From Lomentospora prolificans (lineage: Eukaryota; Ascomycota; Sordariomycetes; Microascales; Microascaceae), in assembly GCA_029532625.1 (NCBI GenBank), contig JARFXM010000006.1, forward strand, positions 868,001 to 932,000: a stretch of 64,000 nt of DNA. Direction: 5' to 3'. Positions 23,602 to 36,100 of this stretch are shown here, piece after piece. A program made the translations under genes and the position numbers. The notes below the pieces were generated by a model that saw nothing but the letters and a program-made list of their open reading frames with translations, was not told where the DNA came from and searched no databases. Within the stretch, counting starts at the first letter, position 1. Every line of letters starts with the position of its first letter.

Positions 23602-25227
23602 TAATGCGTTACAGCGTTGGACTCCGGCAGCCTCGTTCTACCAGATCGCGAACTCTTTTCCACTACGAGAGGCGTCAAGACAGGTGGTGAATCTGTGTGG
23701 CATCTCCGACCCAGGGTACCAAGATCAATAGGCCCGCCCGCCTTTGCAACCGCGGCCCACGAACCCATGTCCCAGAAACCGATACCTCAGTTCAAAAAGA
23801 GCAGCTTAAGCCAGCCATAGTGATGGATCACACACGGCAATTCTAACGCCTAATTAATTCGCGGCGAGGTTCTAGACCCTAAGCGGACAGGGCTGGATCG
23901 GGTCAGCGGGCGGCCGAAATTCGACAAAATCCTTTGGTCGTTTTAATAGTTTAGTTGGCAGTGCACGAGTCATTGTCTGAGCGATAAGTTTAAGCTCGTG
24001 TCGTCGCGTGGGTGTAGGAGACGGAAGAGACAGTGTGTGAGACTAATTCTAGCACGCTGAGGCTGGCTTGTCGAACGAGAATCATGAAAGAGGGCGACGC
24101 GGCGCAACGTTGACGACGACTCGTGCAGCGAGAGCGGGAAACAAGTGTAAAAGGCACAAAAAATGTAGGTTCAGAGGAAAGAAGCGCCAGAAGGGCAGCA
24201 TGCCGCTCAACCCTCCCCTGCCGGGGAATTCTGATCTGGATACCGGTTCGTCCCATTGCGGAATCGCATGAACGTTAATTTTGCCCAAGTCATAATCTTG
24301 CAGGTGCAGTGCCAGATAGGACAATGGCAACACAACACCAGGACTAAGCAGGGAGCAGCGTGCCGTGCAGCGGCCTGAACCCTGCTGACTGTTTTGCCCA
24401 ATCCTCCAAGATGGATTGCCTTTCCACCCCCACTCTGGCTCCTCCGCTCGACTGCTCAGAGGAACTTCCTGCCGCCACGCCCCCTCCTTCATCCCCTTCT
24501 TTCCGCGCCCACTTGGCATCCACACCTCATCTGGTCTTTCCAAAAGAGAACCAGCGCACTGGGGCGTCCTGCGGTTCGCTGATTCGTGATTTGCAGCGCT
24601 GACTACAAGCACGCATCTTAGTGAATGCTGGCGATACATACTGTGTACTTGGCAAGGGAATCTTTTACCTTTCCGCATTCCATTCTCCCCGCATCGCACG
24701 AAAGCTTGGGCTCTAGGAGGGAAAAGAAAACCAAAGAGAAGAAAAAAAGCTGGAGATGCAACGGTGATAGGTAGCACATAATATACAACGCCCTGCTGAT
24801 GTCTGTCCATGATTTCAGCTGGTCGCTAAGGCAAGAGCAAAATGAAGACTTGAGGGCCACCCCTCTCAAATTCATGCCTTGGGAATGAAGTGTATGCCTC
24901 AGCTCGAGCTTAACGCCCATCGCAGCACATCCTCGATAGATTCAGGGTTGGCGACAACTCATCCCACTAAACTATATGCGTCTGCTCCTTCTTCGTGTGT
25001 TGGAAGGTGATGCGGATGTCGCCGTGTTGACCCACCGGCCAATCAACGACAGCCCACGGGGCAGTAGGCGCCAGGACTTGAGAGGGAAAAGAAGGAAGAA
25101 GGGAAGAAGGCTCTTGTTCCCTTCCCCTTTTTGTTTCCGGTTTGCGTGCTTTTGAAGCAGGGGTGTTGGCTACGGATAGTCGTTCGTCCCCGCTACCGTT
25201 GCCGCTTCATGAAGGGCGACTTGTTTC

Positions 25228-25247
25228 TTTTTTTTTTTTTTTTTTTT
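25228..25247. repeat. T20 homopolymer
   Basis: An uninterrupted run of 20 T within the gene-free stretch. No flanking duplication was noticed. Confidence 0.8.
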
Positions 25248-27476
25248 CACCCTCTCAAATGAAGTGTGGGGTGCGTGACAGTAACAGCGCTGGTCCCAAC
25301 TGCCATTGAAATGTGGCCGTGTGGCCTGGCCAGCAAGCCAACCCGACGAATGCCGCCTTCCGTGGTCAGCGTGTGCTCCACCAGCCCGACCACAACGAAG
25401 TTGAAGAGAAAAATGCATAGAGACATCCCAAACGTTGACAAGTTACTACTGGCGGATTTCCTGTGCCTGGGTACGAGTTTGTGGTGTTCGGATGCACATA
25501 AACGACACCCCGGCCTTGCATAAATTACGCTCCCGCCCTCCTCCATTTGAATAATACGCAACACTGCGACGGTGGCACGAGAGCGCCAGGAGGCCGTGGT
25601 GTACCAGGTTAGAGCGCGCAGATCAATTTACATCTGCCGTATTGCTAATATACTTATTTCAGACGATGTTATCTACGGCTCCCGGGCGTTGTCGCCGGCT
25701 TACAAAGACGGCTGACGCGGAGCCCCTGTTTTTCGCTGCTGAAAACCGACCTTGCCCGTTGTTCATGAAACGCTCGACGAAGCCATCGTGTGTTCCTTCT
25801 GTGGTGCTCGCCGTGAAGTGCGGATCGCGCTCGAAGCGGAGCACTCCTCGCGTGGGGTCTCCTTTTACAGCCCGTGCCAATATCATTTTGATACTAGTTG
25901 GCTTGCCGGTTGACCACATCGGGTATTAGTACCGTGCCACAGTGTTGACAGTATACACATCAGGCTTGGGTGTTCCTTTTCCACCCTTATTATTTATCAT
26001 CAAAGAGTACCTGCTATCTCGAACGCCGATGCTAATCGATGCCCAGCGGCAGTTTCACTGCAAGTAGGAAGTCGCAAGTAGCCCCAGCGCCACCGAATAC
26101 CGCTTTCAATAGATGCAGCTAGGAGGGCTGACCACGAGGGTGGCAGAAAAAAATTTCAACCGGCTCGGACAGGAATGGCTGAGGGACATCATCCGACACG
26201 AACTTCGGCAGTCTACGGAATAGGGCAAAGCCTTCCCAAACAATCGGGCCCTCCTTGGATGTCGATCATTTCCTACACAGAAGGGATCAGCGAGCGGACG
26301 GCTTTCGCGAAGCTAAGACTGACCGAACACACGAGGATCTGGGGTTCTCGACAGAGCTAAACCCTGACAAGGGTTTCTCAACGGCTCTTTCCCATACCCC
26401 CCTCCCCTTCTTTGTACCCAGCCCTTCACGGCGCAGTGACCATCCCGAGGAAAAATGGCCACCGCCGAGCGGATGGTTCATTCACCGGCATGCCTTTCGG
26501 GGAAATACCTCGAATTAATCTAGTGCCTTCGCCTTTGTTTTCTCTGCTTGTTGAGTTCGGGGAAACGGCCTCCTTAGTACCATCGTGGCGTGCAATTCGG
26601 GCGATTTCCTCCCCCCGCGTCCCTATCATCTACAGACTTTTGGCCCGCAAGGGGTGGCGAAAGTTCGCGAAAGCTTGTTACTCTCGATCGCGGAGCGCTC
26701 CGTCAAGACCCCATATTCGCCGCTGAGCTCCCTAGAATCGGCCACGCTGATCTCTACCCTTCACCCCTCCCGACATGTTTTGGCATTGCCAATGTCGCGC
26801 TCCCCGTTGGCAATTTCGCGACAATCACCATCGTTTGCTCAGATCCCACATATTCGCACCCACCTGCCTCACTAGGATGCATTTCCTTGCTCGTCTAGTT
26901 GTCAGCCCGGGCCGAGCGAGAGACGTAGCATTCTGTAAGCCCTCTCTGCGTTAGCTGATATGCGCTCCCTCGGCGCAAGTATCTGGGTCTCGTGTGACTG
27001 TCGCCCTACTACCCACTCTCGTTGGTGGAGTTGTTCTATTCTTAGCCATTCACGTAAGAGAGCGAAGCAAGCATTTGCTAAACCGTTGGCGACGCCTCGC
27101 CGTATCACCAGCGAGAAGTTAAAAGAAAAGAAATTCGATTAGCTTCGCGATAAGATGATTGGACGGACGGGAAATCGGTTCACAGTGGAGCGGAACATCT
27201 TGAGCCACGAAGCAAAAGAAAGGCATGGCCGTTCATGATCTCAACACCATCCTCTCCCGCGTTCATCAACCGGCCCTCAGAATACAGGCAAGAGTGGGTA
27301 ATGACACCCCGCTCTCTCGGAGCAGATAGGCCCCTCCTCTGCCCCGCCACCTCTCCTTCCGATTTCTCTCTGCCCATGCGCACGAAAGGTTCAATGGCCT
27401 CTCAGTATCAGGACAATGGACGGGCCACTTGCGCATCGAGTGAGCTAATGCAGACTGCTGTTTTTTTTTCCCGCTC

Positions 27477-27495
27477 TTTTTTTTTTTTTTTTTTT
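27477..27495. repeat. T19 homopolymer with a T9 run just upstream
   Basis: T19 at 27477-27495, preceded by T9 at 27461-27469 with CCCGCTC between them. Together they make a pyrimidine tract of about 35 bp. Confidence 0.8.
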
Positions 27496-30159
27496 ACCAT
27501 CTCAGCACCATCATAGAGTCGTTTCTCAAGGGCCACGCTACCGAGCAGCATGGCACGACTTCCCCAGTTTCGAATGATGCGGATGTAAATTCCAGAGATG
27601 TTAAGCCTCATCCATTTCCAGCCCCTCGTCTCTTTCCAGCCCTTCCCCCCTTTCCACGCTCGCGCAGATAGCAAAAGGAAACAAAAGGAGTGGTTATGGC
27701 ATGCATGGCGTGCGCAGCAGGAATGAAAGACAGGCCAGCCGAGATCCAGCCCATAGCGAAGTCCCGTTTCTTTCCCTTTCGGTACTCTTGAACGCACCTC
27801 TGAGGCGAGCAGCGGCGTTGCGCCAGGTGGCTTACTACTTGCCCGCAGGGACACAACGAGGAAGGAGAAAAAAAGAAGTCCTTGCCCCCAATCACACAGG
27901 GCCGCTTGAGCTCAAAATGAGCGGCGACACTTTCCTTGGTCCCCGTGGCCAATAGGGAAGTTGGGTGACTGCCGAAGAGTGGATGTCGGTGACCAAACGG
28001 CCACAGGCGTGCACGCGAGGGCGTTCAGGTCTCGTCATTTTGTGGGAACAGGCCTGTCTCCCCCCGTAAGGCGTTACTACCTCTTTTCTTCTGGTGGATG
28101 CTCTGTGATATTAGGACAAAGTCGAAGTCGAACACCTCCAATGCTGCATGCATCGAGGCGTATTCTATTGTTGGTTTTTTTTTCCCCATCATTCGCTCTG
28201 CCTCTTTTCTCGAAACACATGCGCTCGCCTGCCTTCCTGCTTTTGCCTCGCGTTGAGTCCATACCTCCTCCACCCGTCGTGTCCGTTCATGTTCCTCATT
28301 AAGGGTAAACCCCCGGTCGCCTTTGGTCTCACCATCTCTAACTCCAGGAGCAAAAAAGAAAAACTTGCCAGCATGTAAAGGGTGAGGCTCCGATGCCACT
28401 TTCGCTTCCCACTAACACGTACGACGGAGCGCAACATGGTGGTCGATACTGCCAGATTCTTTTTTTCCCTTCCTTTTTGACAAATCAGCCTTTTGGCGCC
28501 ATAATCCAAGCCATCCATGGATGCCTTTGCCTGGCACATTCGCATTCCTGGCTTTCCTCACCCCTGCCCGCCTGAAAATCTTCCCATTTTGACTTGCAGC
28601 GCTGACACCCTGTCTCTCACCACCTCTCACCACCTCGCGTTTTGATAGGCTTCTGCTTTTCTGCCCCCACCTTTTTCTGCGAGCACGCATTCATTACGCC
28701 CCCTTGCTTGCTACCGAGTCGTCCTTTTCTCCTTGGCTGCATTTTTCCTCTTCAGTATGGGCATCCCCGAGCCTTGGTTCTCTATCGTGCTGGACGAGGA
28801 ATTTCTACAACCCTTGATGCTTGGTCTAGGCACACTGAAGAGGTGAGTAGGATTCTGCTGAGAAACCGTTTCCTGTTAATGCATCTCATCACTTCGTCTT
28901 TGTCTGTCCGTGCCATGCTCCTGCATTGCCCCGTGCCAATGTCCTCGAAAGTCCGGTTCACCTTATTTCCTTGCTGTATACAGAGCCGGTTTTGTTGGCG
29001 ATCGTGACTCACCCGAGTGCGAGGGCGTGCTTTTCCCCACGGTTGTATGTGCGGTGCGGAATGATGCGCATTATTCGGAATGCCACCATGCCACAGTCTT
29101 CTCAATTTCCCTCATCTGTGATATTGGCTCTTCGCGCCTCGACAAACGACATCACCAGGTATTACTCGCTCGCCATCTTGTTCTGGGGGTGGTGGGTCTT
29201 GGTGTGAGGCAAGGGCAAGCTGGCCTGTGGAGAGACCGAGAAAAGTTTTGTGCTACTGGTATTAATTAGTACAAGTCCAGAACTCGAGCTGGTCCCCCTG
29301 TTCCTATCCTAACCCAAAATAAACAAAACCCCCTGATAGCTGCTAGGAGTGATTTCGGCTGACCAAAAAAGTCTCGGGATGTTGCCCACTACATCGTATT
29401 TCCATGCTTTCCTTTGAAGGTGCCTGTCGACAACACATCGCGAATGGGGTTTGTGGGCCATCCCTCTCCGGGGGCACCGAAACTCCATGCTAAGGAAATT
29501 TTCTGGAGTAAAAGGAAAAAGAAAATACCTCACTTCATTTCACGTAATAGGCAAGAGGTTTCCACGAGGAAAGGTGCGTTGGCCGTTGGGGAGCTGAGAA
29601 CATGGATGGAGGCCCTCTATCGATGCGGCGTCTCCTTGCATTGGGCCTTGCTCACCAACTTGCATACTTTTAAAATATTCTCCGCGAAATGAGCGTCTCA
29701 TCTTTTGATTTCGGTCGTCAATTCTTATATCTCTTTCCAGTAATGTTCGAAAGGACCCTTCCACGTAGATTGCCTTTCGAATGGGTGATGATGATGAGTC
29801 CGACGATAACAGTCCACTCGTTGATTTGCGCTTCTGAGTACCTTGGTAAACACATCCTTTTGGGCACGGAGCATGTTGAAAATCACCGAGCGGAGAACGA
29901 CGCCTGAGCCAGCTAGCAGGACCCGTGCGAAGGGGCAAGCGGTAACCGATGCCGTTCGCTCAGCCCACCAGACGGCCTCAGCTTAGGGAGAAGGGGCAAA
30001 TTCGCCGCCTTCGGAACCTCTTTGTGGATAACCCAGCAGAGCTTATCCGCCTCTGGTCAAGTCTCGCACGTTGACACAGGGCGAAAATGAAGGGGCAAGG
30101 AAAGGGATGATAGGACGGTGTTAACGTGTCCCCGCACTTGAACGAGGCGTGACGGGGTT

Positions 30160-30188
30160 GAACCGCCCGCTTGGTGCTCAGGCGGTTC
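30160..30188. other. perfect 8-bp hairpin
   Basis: GAACCGCC (30160-30167) and its reverse complement GGCGGTTC (30181-30188) enclose a 13-base loop. It could be a protein-binding dyad or chance; no gene lies within several kilobases. Confidence 0.6.
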
Positions 30189-33100
30189 CATCGGCCATCG
30201 TGTCGCCCTCACCGGAGCGGCCTCGACTTGCCCTGCATCAATGCTTTTTGTATCCATTTACAGCGCATTGCAGAAGGGCTCGGAGCGCAGAGTGTCTTCC
30301 CTGCCCACCCCGTCTCTTCACAGACTATTTCTACACAGAAATAAGGGAGCGACGCGCGCTGATGAGATAACAAGTTGTCTGAACCCTGATCGATTCGGGT
30401 CAGGTGGTGATAATCTCAGTTGTCGACTCTGGCGGCTCTGAGACAAACGATTAGTCCAATGGGTAGCCTCGCTTGGCCGAGTCGAAATCGTGCCAGCAAA
30501 TCTAGTCACACTTGGTGCCGCGCGGTACATGCATGTGTTGCGAGCATCTCGCTACCTGTTTTTGTCGTGGCTCTTCCAATGGTCGCAGTGTATACTTATA
30601 GCAACGGATATTTTTCTGGTGTTCCCCTACTCCACCGGAGCTCCAAGGTGGTAATTGAATATGGAGGGTATGTCAAGTCATTGCTCGTGGACTGTGCTGA
30701 AATTAGGGTCGAAGAGGAGGAATCCCAAGGCGCTGGTTAACCCATCACACACGAGGCTCATGACGAGCTGCCGGCCCGCAAAAATGTGAGCCTGCCATGC
30801 CCTCCACGTACAACTGCGCGACTGTGCTTCGTGCACTGGACGGCCAGCTGTCGTACCCCCAACCAGAAAGGTCGCAACGAAGGAAGAAGCGTGGAGAGGC
30901 CTGAGAGGTAAGTACCCCCAAGGTACATATATCAACCAGAGATTGAATTAATTGATCCACGCCGTGCTAGCCATGGCCGGCCCTGGCCTGCCTCCTGGTT
31001 CCGGTTCTGCATTTCACGGGTCATACAAGCTACTGGGACCCAACCCGTCAAGCGGATGCAACACAACTTGCATGTGCACAATATTTGTCCATGCTACCCT
31101 GGTGTCAAAACGGACAAGTTTGCGACCCCTTTGCCAGCTAGCCGGCGGTTTGATTACTGAATCGTCAGCTCTGTCCGGATCCGGGTACGAGAACGACTCT
31201 GCACAACTCCAGAGGTAGAGCGCAGCCTCGCAACCCATGGAAAGGCCTTCTGACCTTCGTGCTTCGTAGATTGAGGGGTCATCGTTCTCTCGCCCTCGAA
31301 AGGCTGATGGATATGTCCGGCGCTAATACGACGACCTTCAGCTCTGCTGCAGTCTCTTCTCTATGGCGATGTGAGCCGAGGAGGAAGAGACGATGAAAGT
31401 GCGGAATCAAAAATGGCCACGAACAGCGCGCGCACCTCACTGCCGACGATCCGACACCACGAGCACCTTAAGAGTGAGCCCCATTCCATGGGATGCAGCC
31501 ACCATGTGGAGGCCTGGCCAAAACTTATTGACATCGAAGCACAGCACCTACGACTACGCTAGAACCATCACTCACTCAATCCCACCACTCAAGTTCAAGC
31601 TGGAGCAAGTCGCACGGCTCAAGCGCTAGGAAGGCCGTTGAACTTCCCTGGAAAGAAGGTCAACACTGGAGAGCGATGAAAGTGACTTAGAAGGCTGGGG
31701 AGAATTCCCTGTATCCCCATTCGACTCAAAGCGTTATCTGACTAACCGCCAACGTCTCTCCGCAGCCTGGCGGGTGGAGGGTTCGGATGATGAGTTAAGG
31801 CTTGTCCCGGGCTGTGTTTTTACCGACCTGCAAGTACAGACAGGCTGCGTCACCGTCCTCTTCCGTACCCTACGAAGTAATGTCATCTCAATTGGGATTG
31901 CTGGTGCCCACCTCCTTACCTGGCTTCGTTACTTCAGCCAGGCCAGCGATGGTCATTGATTGGGATTAGAAACAAAACACGGCTTCAGGGTGGCGCGGTT
32001 CGGTGAGAAACATAGCGGGTGAGCCAAACCCAGTTGGGCCAGCCTCTAGTATCGCCAACAGTTTGAATCAATTTCTTGAGAATACAAACCGAAGCTAGAT
32101 GGTAGGAGAGCATGAAAGGTGACAATCCAGTAATGTTCTCGGGAGGAAGGACCTGGAGGCGCTGCCAGCTGGCTGTGCCATGCGCTCCTGCCCATGGGCC
32201 GTGTGATAGCGGGGTTGCCTTCCCTCAACTGAAAGGTTACAGTACAGCCCGCAAGCACAATCATGTTGACTCTGCAGCGGAATCACTGGAGTGTTCAAAG
32301 GTACTCTGTACAGTGCATTCGTGCCTTCCAGTTCCCCCGTGAGCACCCTGTGTAGATTCCCCGGTTCCAGTGCTTGAATAAGTCCTCCCAAGGTTGGTTC
32401 CAAAGGCTGATAACTTGGAAGCCAGCTAGGAAAGCTCAATCAGTCCATGGCTGATGAATGCTGCCAGCCTGGCGGGATCCTGTGCTCAGCTGCAAGTGTG
32501 GGTAAAAACACTTGTCGGGCTTTGGAGATCTCTCCAACCCCAGTAACAGAGGAAAGGACAACAAACGGGCAGGAAACCCCCAACTGGTGGGCGCTGAGCG
32601 ATATCAACGATGCCCGACGGTTCAGCTAGCGACCGGAAACCCAATGTTCCGGCTCGCTTCTGTTTTTCGCCATCTTTCTTTTTCTCGCCACTTTCCGGTC
32701 TAGTAACTGGGTCTCGTGGCAAGGCATGATCGATCGTCGCTTGCCGGCCAAACTGCCTTTGCTCTCTAAGCGGTGAGGAGAAGGCAATCCGCCCGCGTGT
32801 TCGTGGAACGGACCTGACCCTTTTCAGGCGGTATGCGCGATGCCCGGAACAGTTCCACCGACTCCTGCTCCCAAAATACGGCGGGCTTTTGGAAGGAGGG
32901 GGGGAAGCAAGATGGGGTTTCGCACCGACCGCTTCGACACGCTCAGCCGTTGCGGTACATGCCCATTCCCGCTTACTGCAGATGTCCCAGTATCTCGGGT
33001 TGACATGATGCTATTATGGGCACACACGGTACGACTCGTATGGGGGTCGCATCGTGGTGACGCGATTGACGGATGACTCGTATTGCAACATTGGGCAATC

Positions 33101-36100
33101 TCACGCCAATTTCACGACGACCGAGCCCCGGCTTTGACCAGCAACTTCCGGGCCAATACAAGGACTAAGATCCTACCTAGGCTCCGGAACACAGGATTAT
33201 GAAGATCTCAGTATGCCACAACCCGAGGGCATTAATATTAGCGATAGGTAGCGTCGGTACGTGAGAACGATGAATCGCTTCATGGTGGGACCGCCTGGTG
33301 CGATCACACTGTGGAGAGACCAGTGCCAAACTCACATCAGCCAGCCTGGCATCAACGCTGGCTACAGGCTCCGAACCCCCTGCTACCTAGCCACGTGCGA
33401 AGGGACGCCCCCGCCCGCTTGACGGACAGGACCCATAGCACTAAAAAGTTCAGTGGGCAAGATGGCCACTGCCGGGCTAGCGCGTTGTGGTCCTAGCATC
33501 AAGAGGACTCCGTAAGTTGTCGAATGCGGTGAGAGAGATCCGGTTTCCGTCTCCATTTTAGCGCCCCTCGAATTCCTCCTTGGAGGTACGTCAAGTTACT
33601 TCCAGTTTGCTGGACCAGGGGCCACTGTGACCACATTTGAAGAAATATATAGTGTTACCTCACGAGCACCTTGCGCAAAAGAGAGTCCTGGAGTATACAA
33701 CGAGTCCACACAGGTGGGGACTTCCTTTGCTGCTCTAGCTACTCAAAGGCATCTTGATGATCTCGGGCTTTTTCTCACAATAATCATCACCATCACCACA
33801 ATACGAAGAATTGGCGACACTTACCCTTTCCTATCAATCCAGACTTCGTTCACAGCATTAACAACGCCCAAGAGCGAGTCCGCCTGGCCTTGTTAATTCC
33901 CCTGCATCCCTACATGAGCCAGGGCGCCACCCATGTGGAGGGGTGCGTATAAGGATGTCAAGAGCCAAAAAGAGAGGTATCCGTACACCCTAATTACAGA
34001 GAGACCATCGCGAGCTTGTCGTCTCCCTTGCTGCGTAGGTGAGCGCCCACAACGCACGATCTCATCTTATGCCCTAATCCAGTTAGTGCGGCCAGCGTAC
34101 AGGTGCTGGTGCTGATGTTGACGATGGACGTGGAAATGAGGATGAAGATTAGGCGCGAATATGGTTTCGCGACGTGAAGTGAAATTCGCAAGACGAAAGG
34201 AGAGAAAAAAAGTGTATCGAGGGTTGGTGGATCATGTAATGGCTTCGTTTTTCCCTTTTCCGATTCTTCTTCATCTTTTCCTTTTGGCTCTCTTCCCATT
34301 CTAGCTTTCGAGTTTCGTATTTGGCCCAGGCATCCCGCGATACCCGGGACAGCTCCCCACAAACACGACGGTGCCCCTATTTCTGAGCGGAAACATGCCT
34401 TTTTTGGGAGGCAGTTCACGACATATCACTTCGCCGCGGAATCTACGGCACCCCGACCTTGACGGCGTTGTCAACCCCGTTCCCTTGGGGCCCATCCGCC
34501 CTTAAGACACGGGGCAGCTGTTTCGGCTAGAAAAGCGTGAGATTCCTTGATTTTATCCTGGCCTCCAACTCAGGACACGAGTGTGGAGCAGACAGGTCGA
34601 CCGGGAAACGCCTGAGATTTTCCTCTGACCCTGTCCCCCACTGTCGCTCATGATGCTATCGTGACGATTTCCAAGTCGAACGCGGTGATACAACGCAACA
34701 CCAGGGGGTTTGTGTCAGACTATCACGTCACGGGCCGCTGAGCGCAATTAAAGGAGAGAATGACAAAGCACGGAAGGTTGCATCGAGTAATATTACTTTA
34801 GCTTTCTCTGAAAGTAGATCGGAGGCGATCATCAGGGCGCTTCCCGGCGGATCAGCGTACGTCCCTGCTCTAGAAGGTTGGGAAAGAAGGGGGTTTCTGG
34901 TCTGTGATGCAATCCCAGTGAGAGCTACAAGGCAGGACCTTCCATTCGTACGAACTCGAAGTACTTTTTCATGCAACAGTTCAGTGGGCGACTGCTAGAG
35001 CCAGGCTCATCGCTAACCCCTTGCTGGCGGTATGACACTGTGATACTTCTAGGATTGGGAGCAAGGATCGACACATTGATCTGTCCCAGCCGTCCGGACA
35101 GCTAATGTTGGTCCGAGCTTTCCAAGAGCAACCCTAATATTAGGATATACTGGGAGCACGAGGTCCTAACCATGGAAGGTACAGTACTGCCGCCCAAAAC
35201 GCCTTCGCCAAGCTGCCAGGCTCTGACCCACAACATTATGAAGGTCCACGACTCTCCAAGGAGTCGGCCTGTGAAAGCTTAATCCAAGTTTTAGAGGTGG
35301 TGCTTCTAACGCTTAGAGCCGACCCTCCTGCTCACCCCAGAGGGCATACGATGTACAATCATGGCGGGAGGTGCACCGCCCTGACTCGCCGATGCGAGAC
35401 TAATATTCCGCGCCCTAGCGAAACCCTCCCTCTTGCCACGCTGTTATCGTTCGATTCTCCTCTTAGTGAAGGGCTTCTTCTCGCGCCCATTGGCCCCGAC
35501 GCTAGGGCGCAATATCCTTGGAGTACAGTAGCGCAACTCTAAGGCAGGTTAGTCTAACCTTCTGGGAGCATTTGATGCTGCTTGCGGTGCTGGCGCTCCA
35601 AGCTTTAGCCTCTTCTCAACCCCAAACACACGCTAAACTTCTGGAACCCCATCGTGATGCTTATAACCCTTTACGTCCAAGTCTGCCACCGAAGCAAAAT
35701 TGTCGTAATAACAAGCCTCCGCGTTGTGGGGGCATTCCCACCTAGGTCCGCATCGTCGTTGAAGCGAAACACCCCATTTCCTGAGACTTGAGCTCTGGGC
35801 CAAGTGGAGAGCGGGCTATCAGCAAAGCCAGTCCCCATCATTAGCGTGCTGTTGTGATAAACCTCGCGGCAAGGCTTACGATTGGGTTCCAACTAACTCT
35901 GGGTTCACATACTCTCCTCTCGCCTGTCTTGGCCAGGGATACCCCCTTTTAGCCCTGCCAGGGGTGGGTGTTTAGAGGGAGGCGCAAGCGCAGAGGTTAG
36001 GCTCGCTCAACGCCAGCCTGCTTAGGAATGTTACAGTAATCCACCGCTCAACCAGGGGTACAAGAGCTTCTCGCAGATTCGACTCCGTATTCCGGCAAAT

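Noticed and set aside
23600..23690. tRNA-like D and anticodon sequence after the G26 run
   Set aside because: The anticodon stem does not pair and there is no B-box or acceptor stem.
24082..24810. 242-codon minus-strand open frame
   Set aside because: No domain or motif, and the composition does not look like a protein; a chance frame in ~50% GC DNA.
29787..29840. C/D-box snoRNA-like boxes (GTGATGA ... CTGA)
   Set aside because: The boxes are only ~45 bases apart, no terminal stem is present, and no rRNA guide match could be shown.
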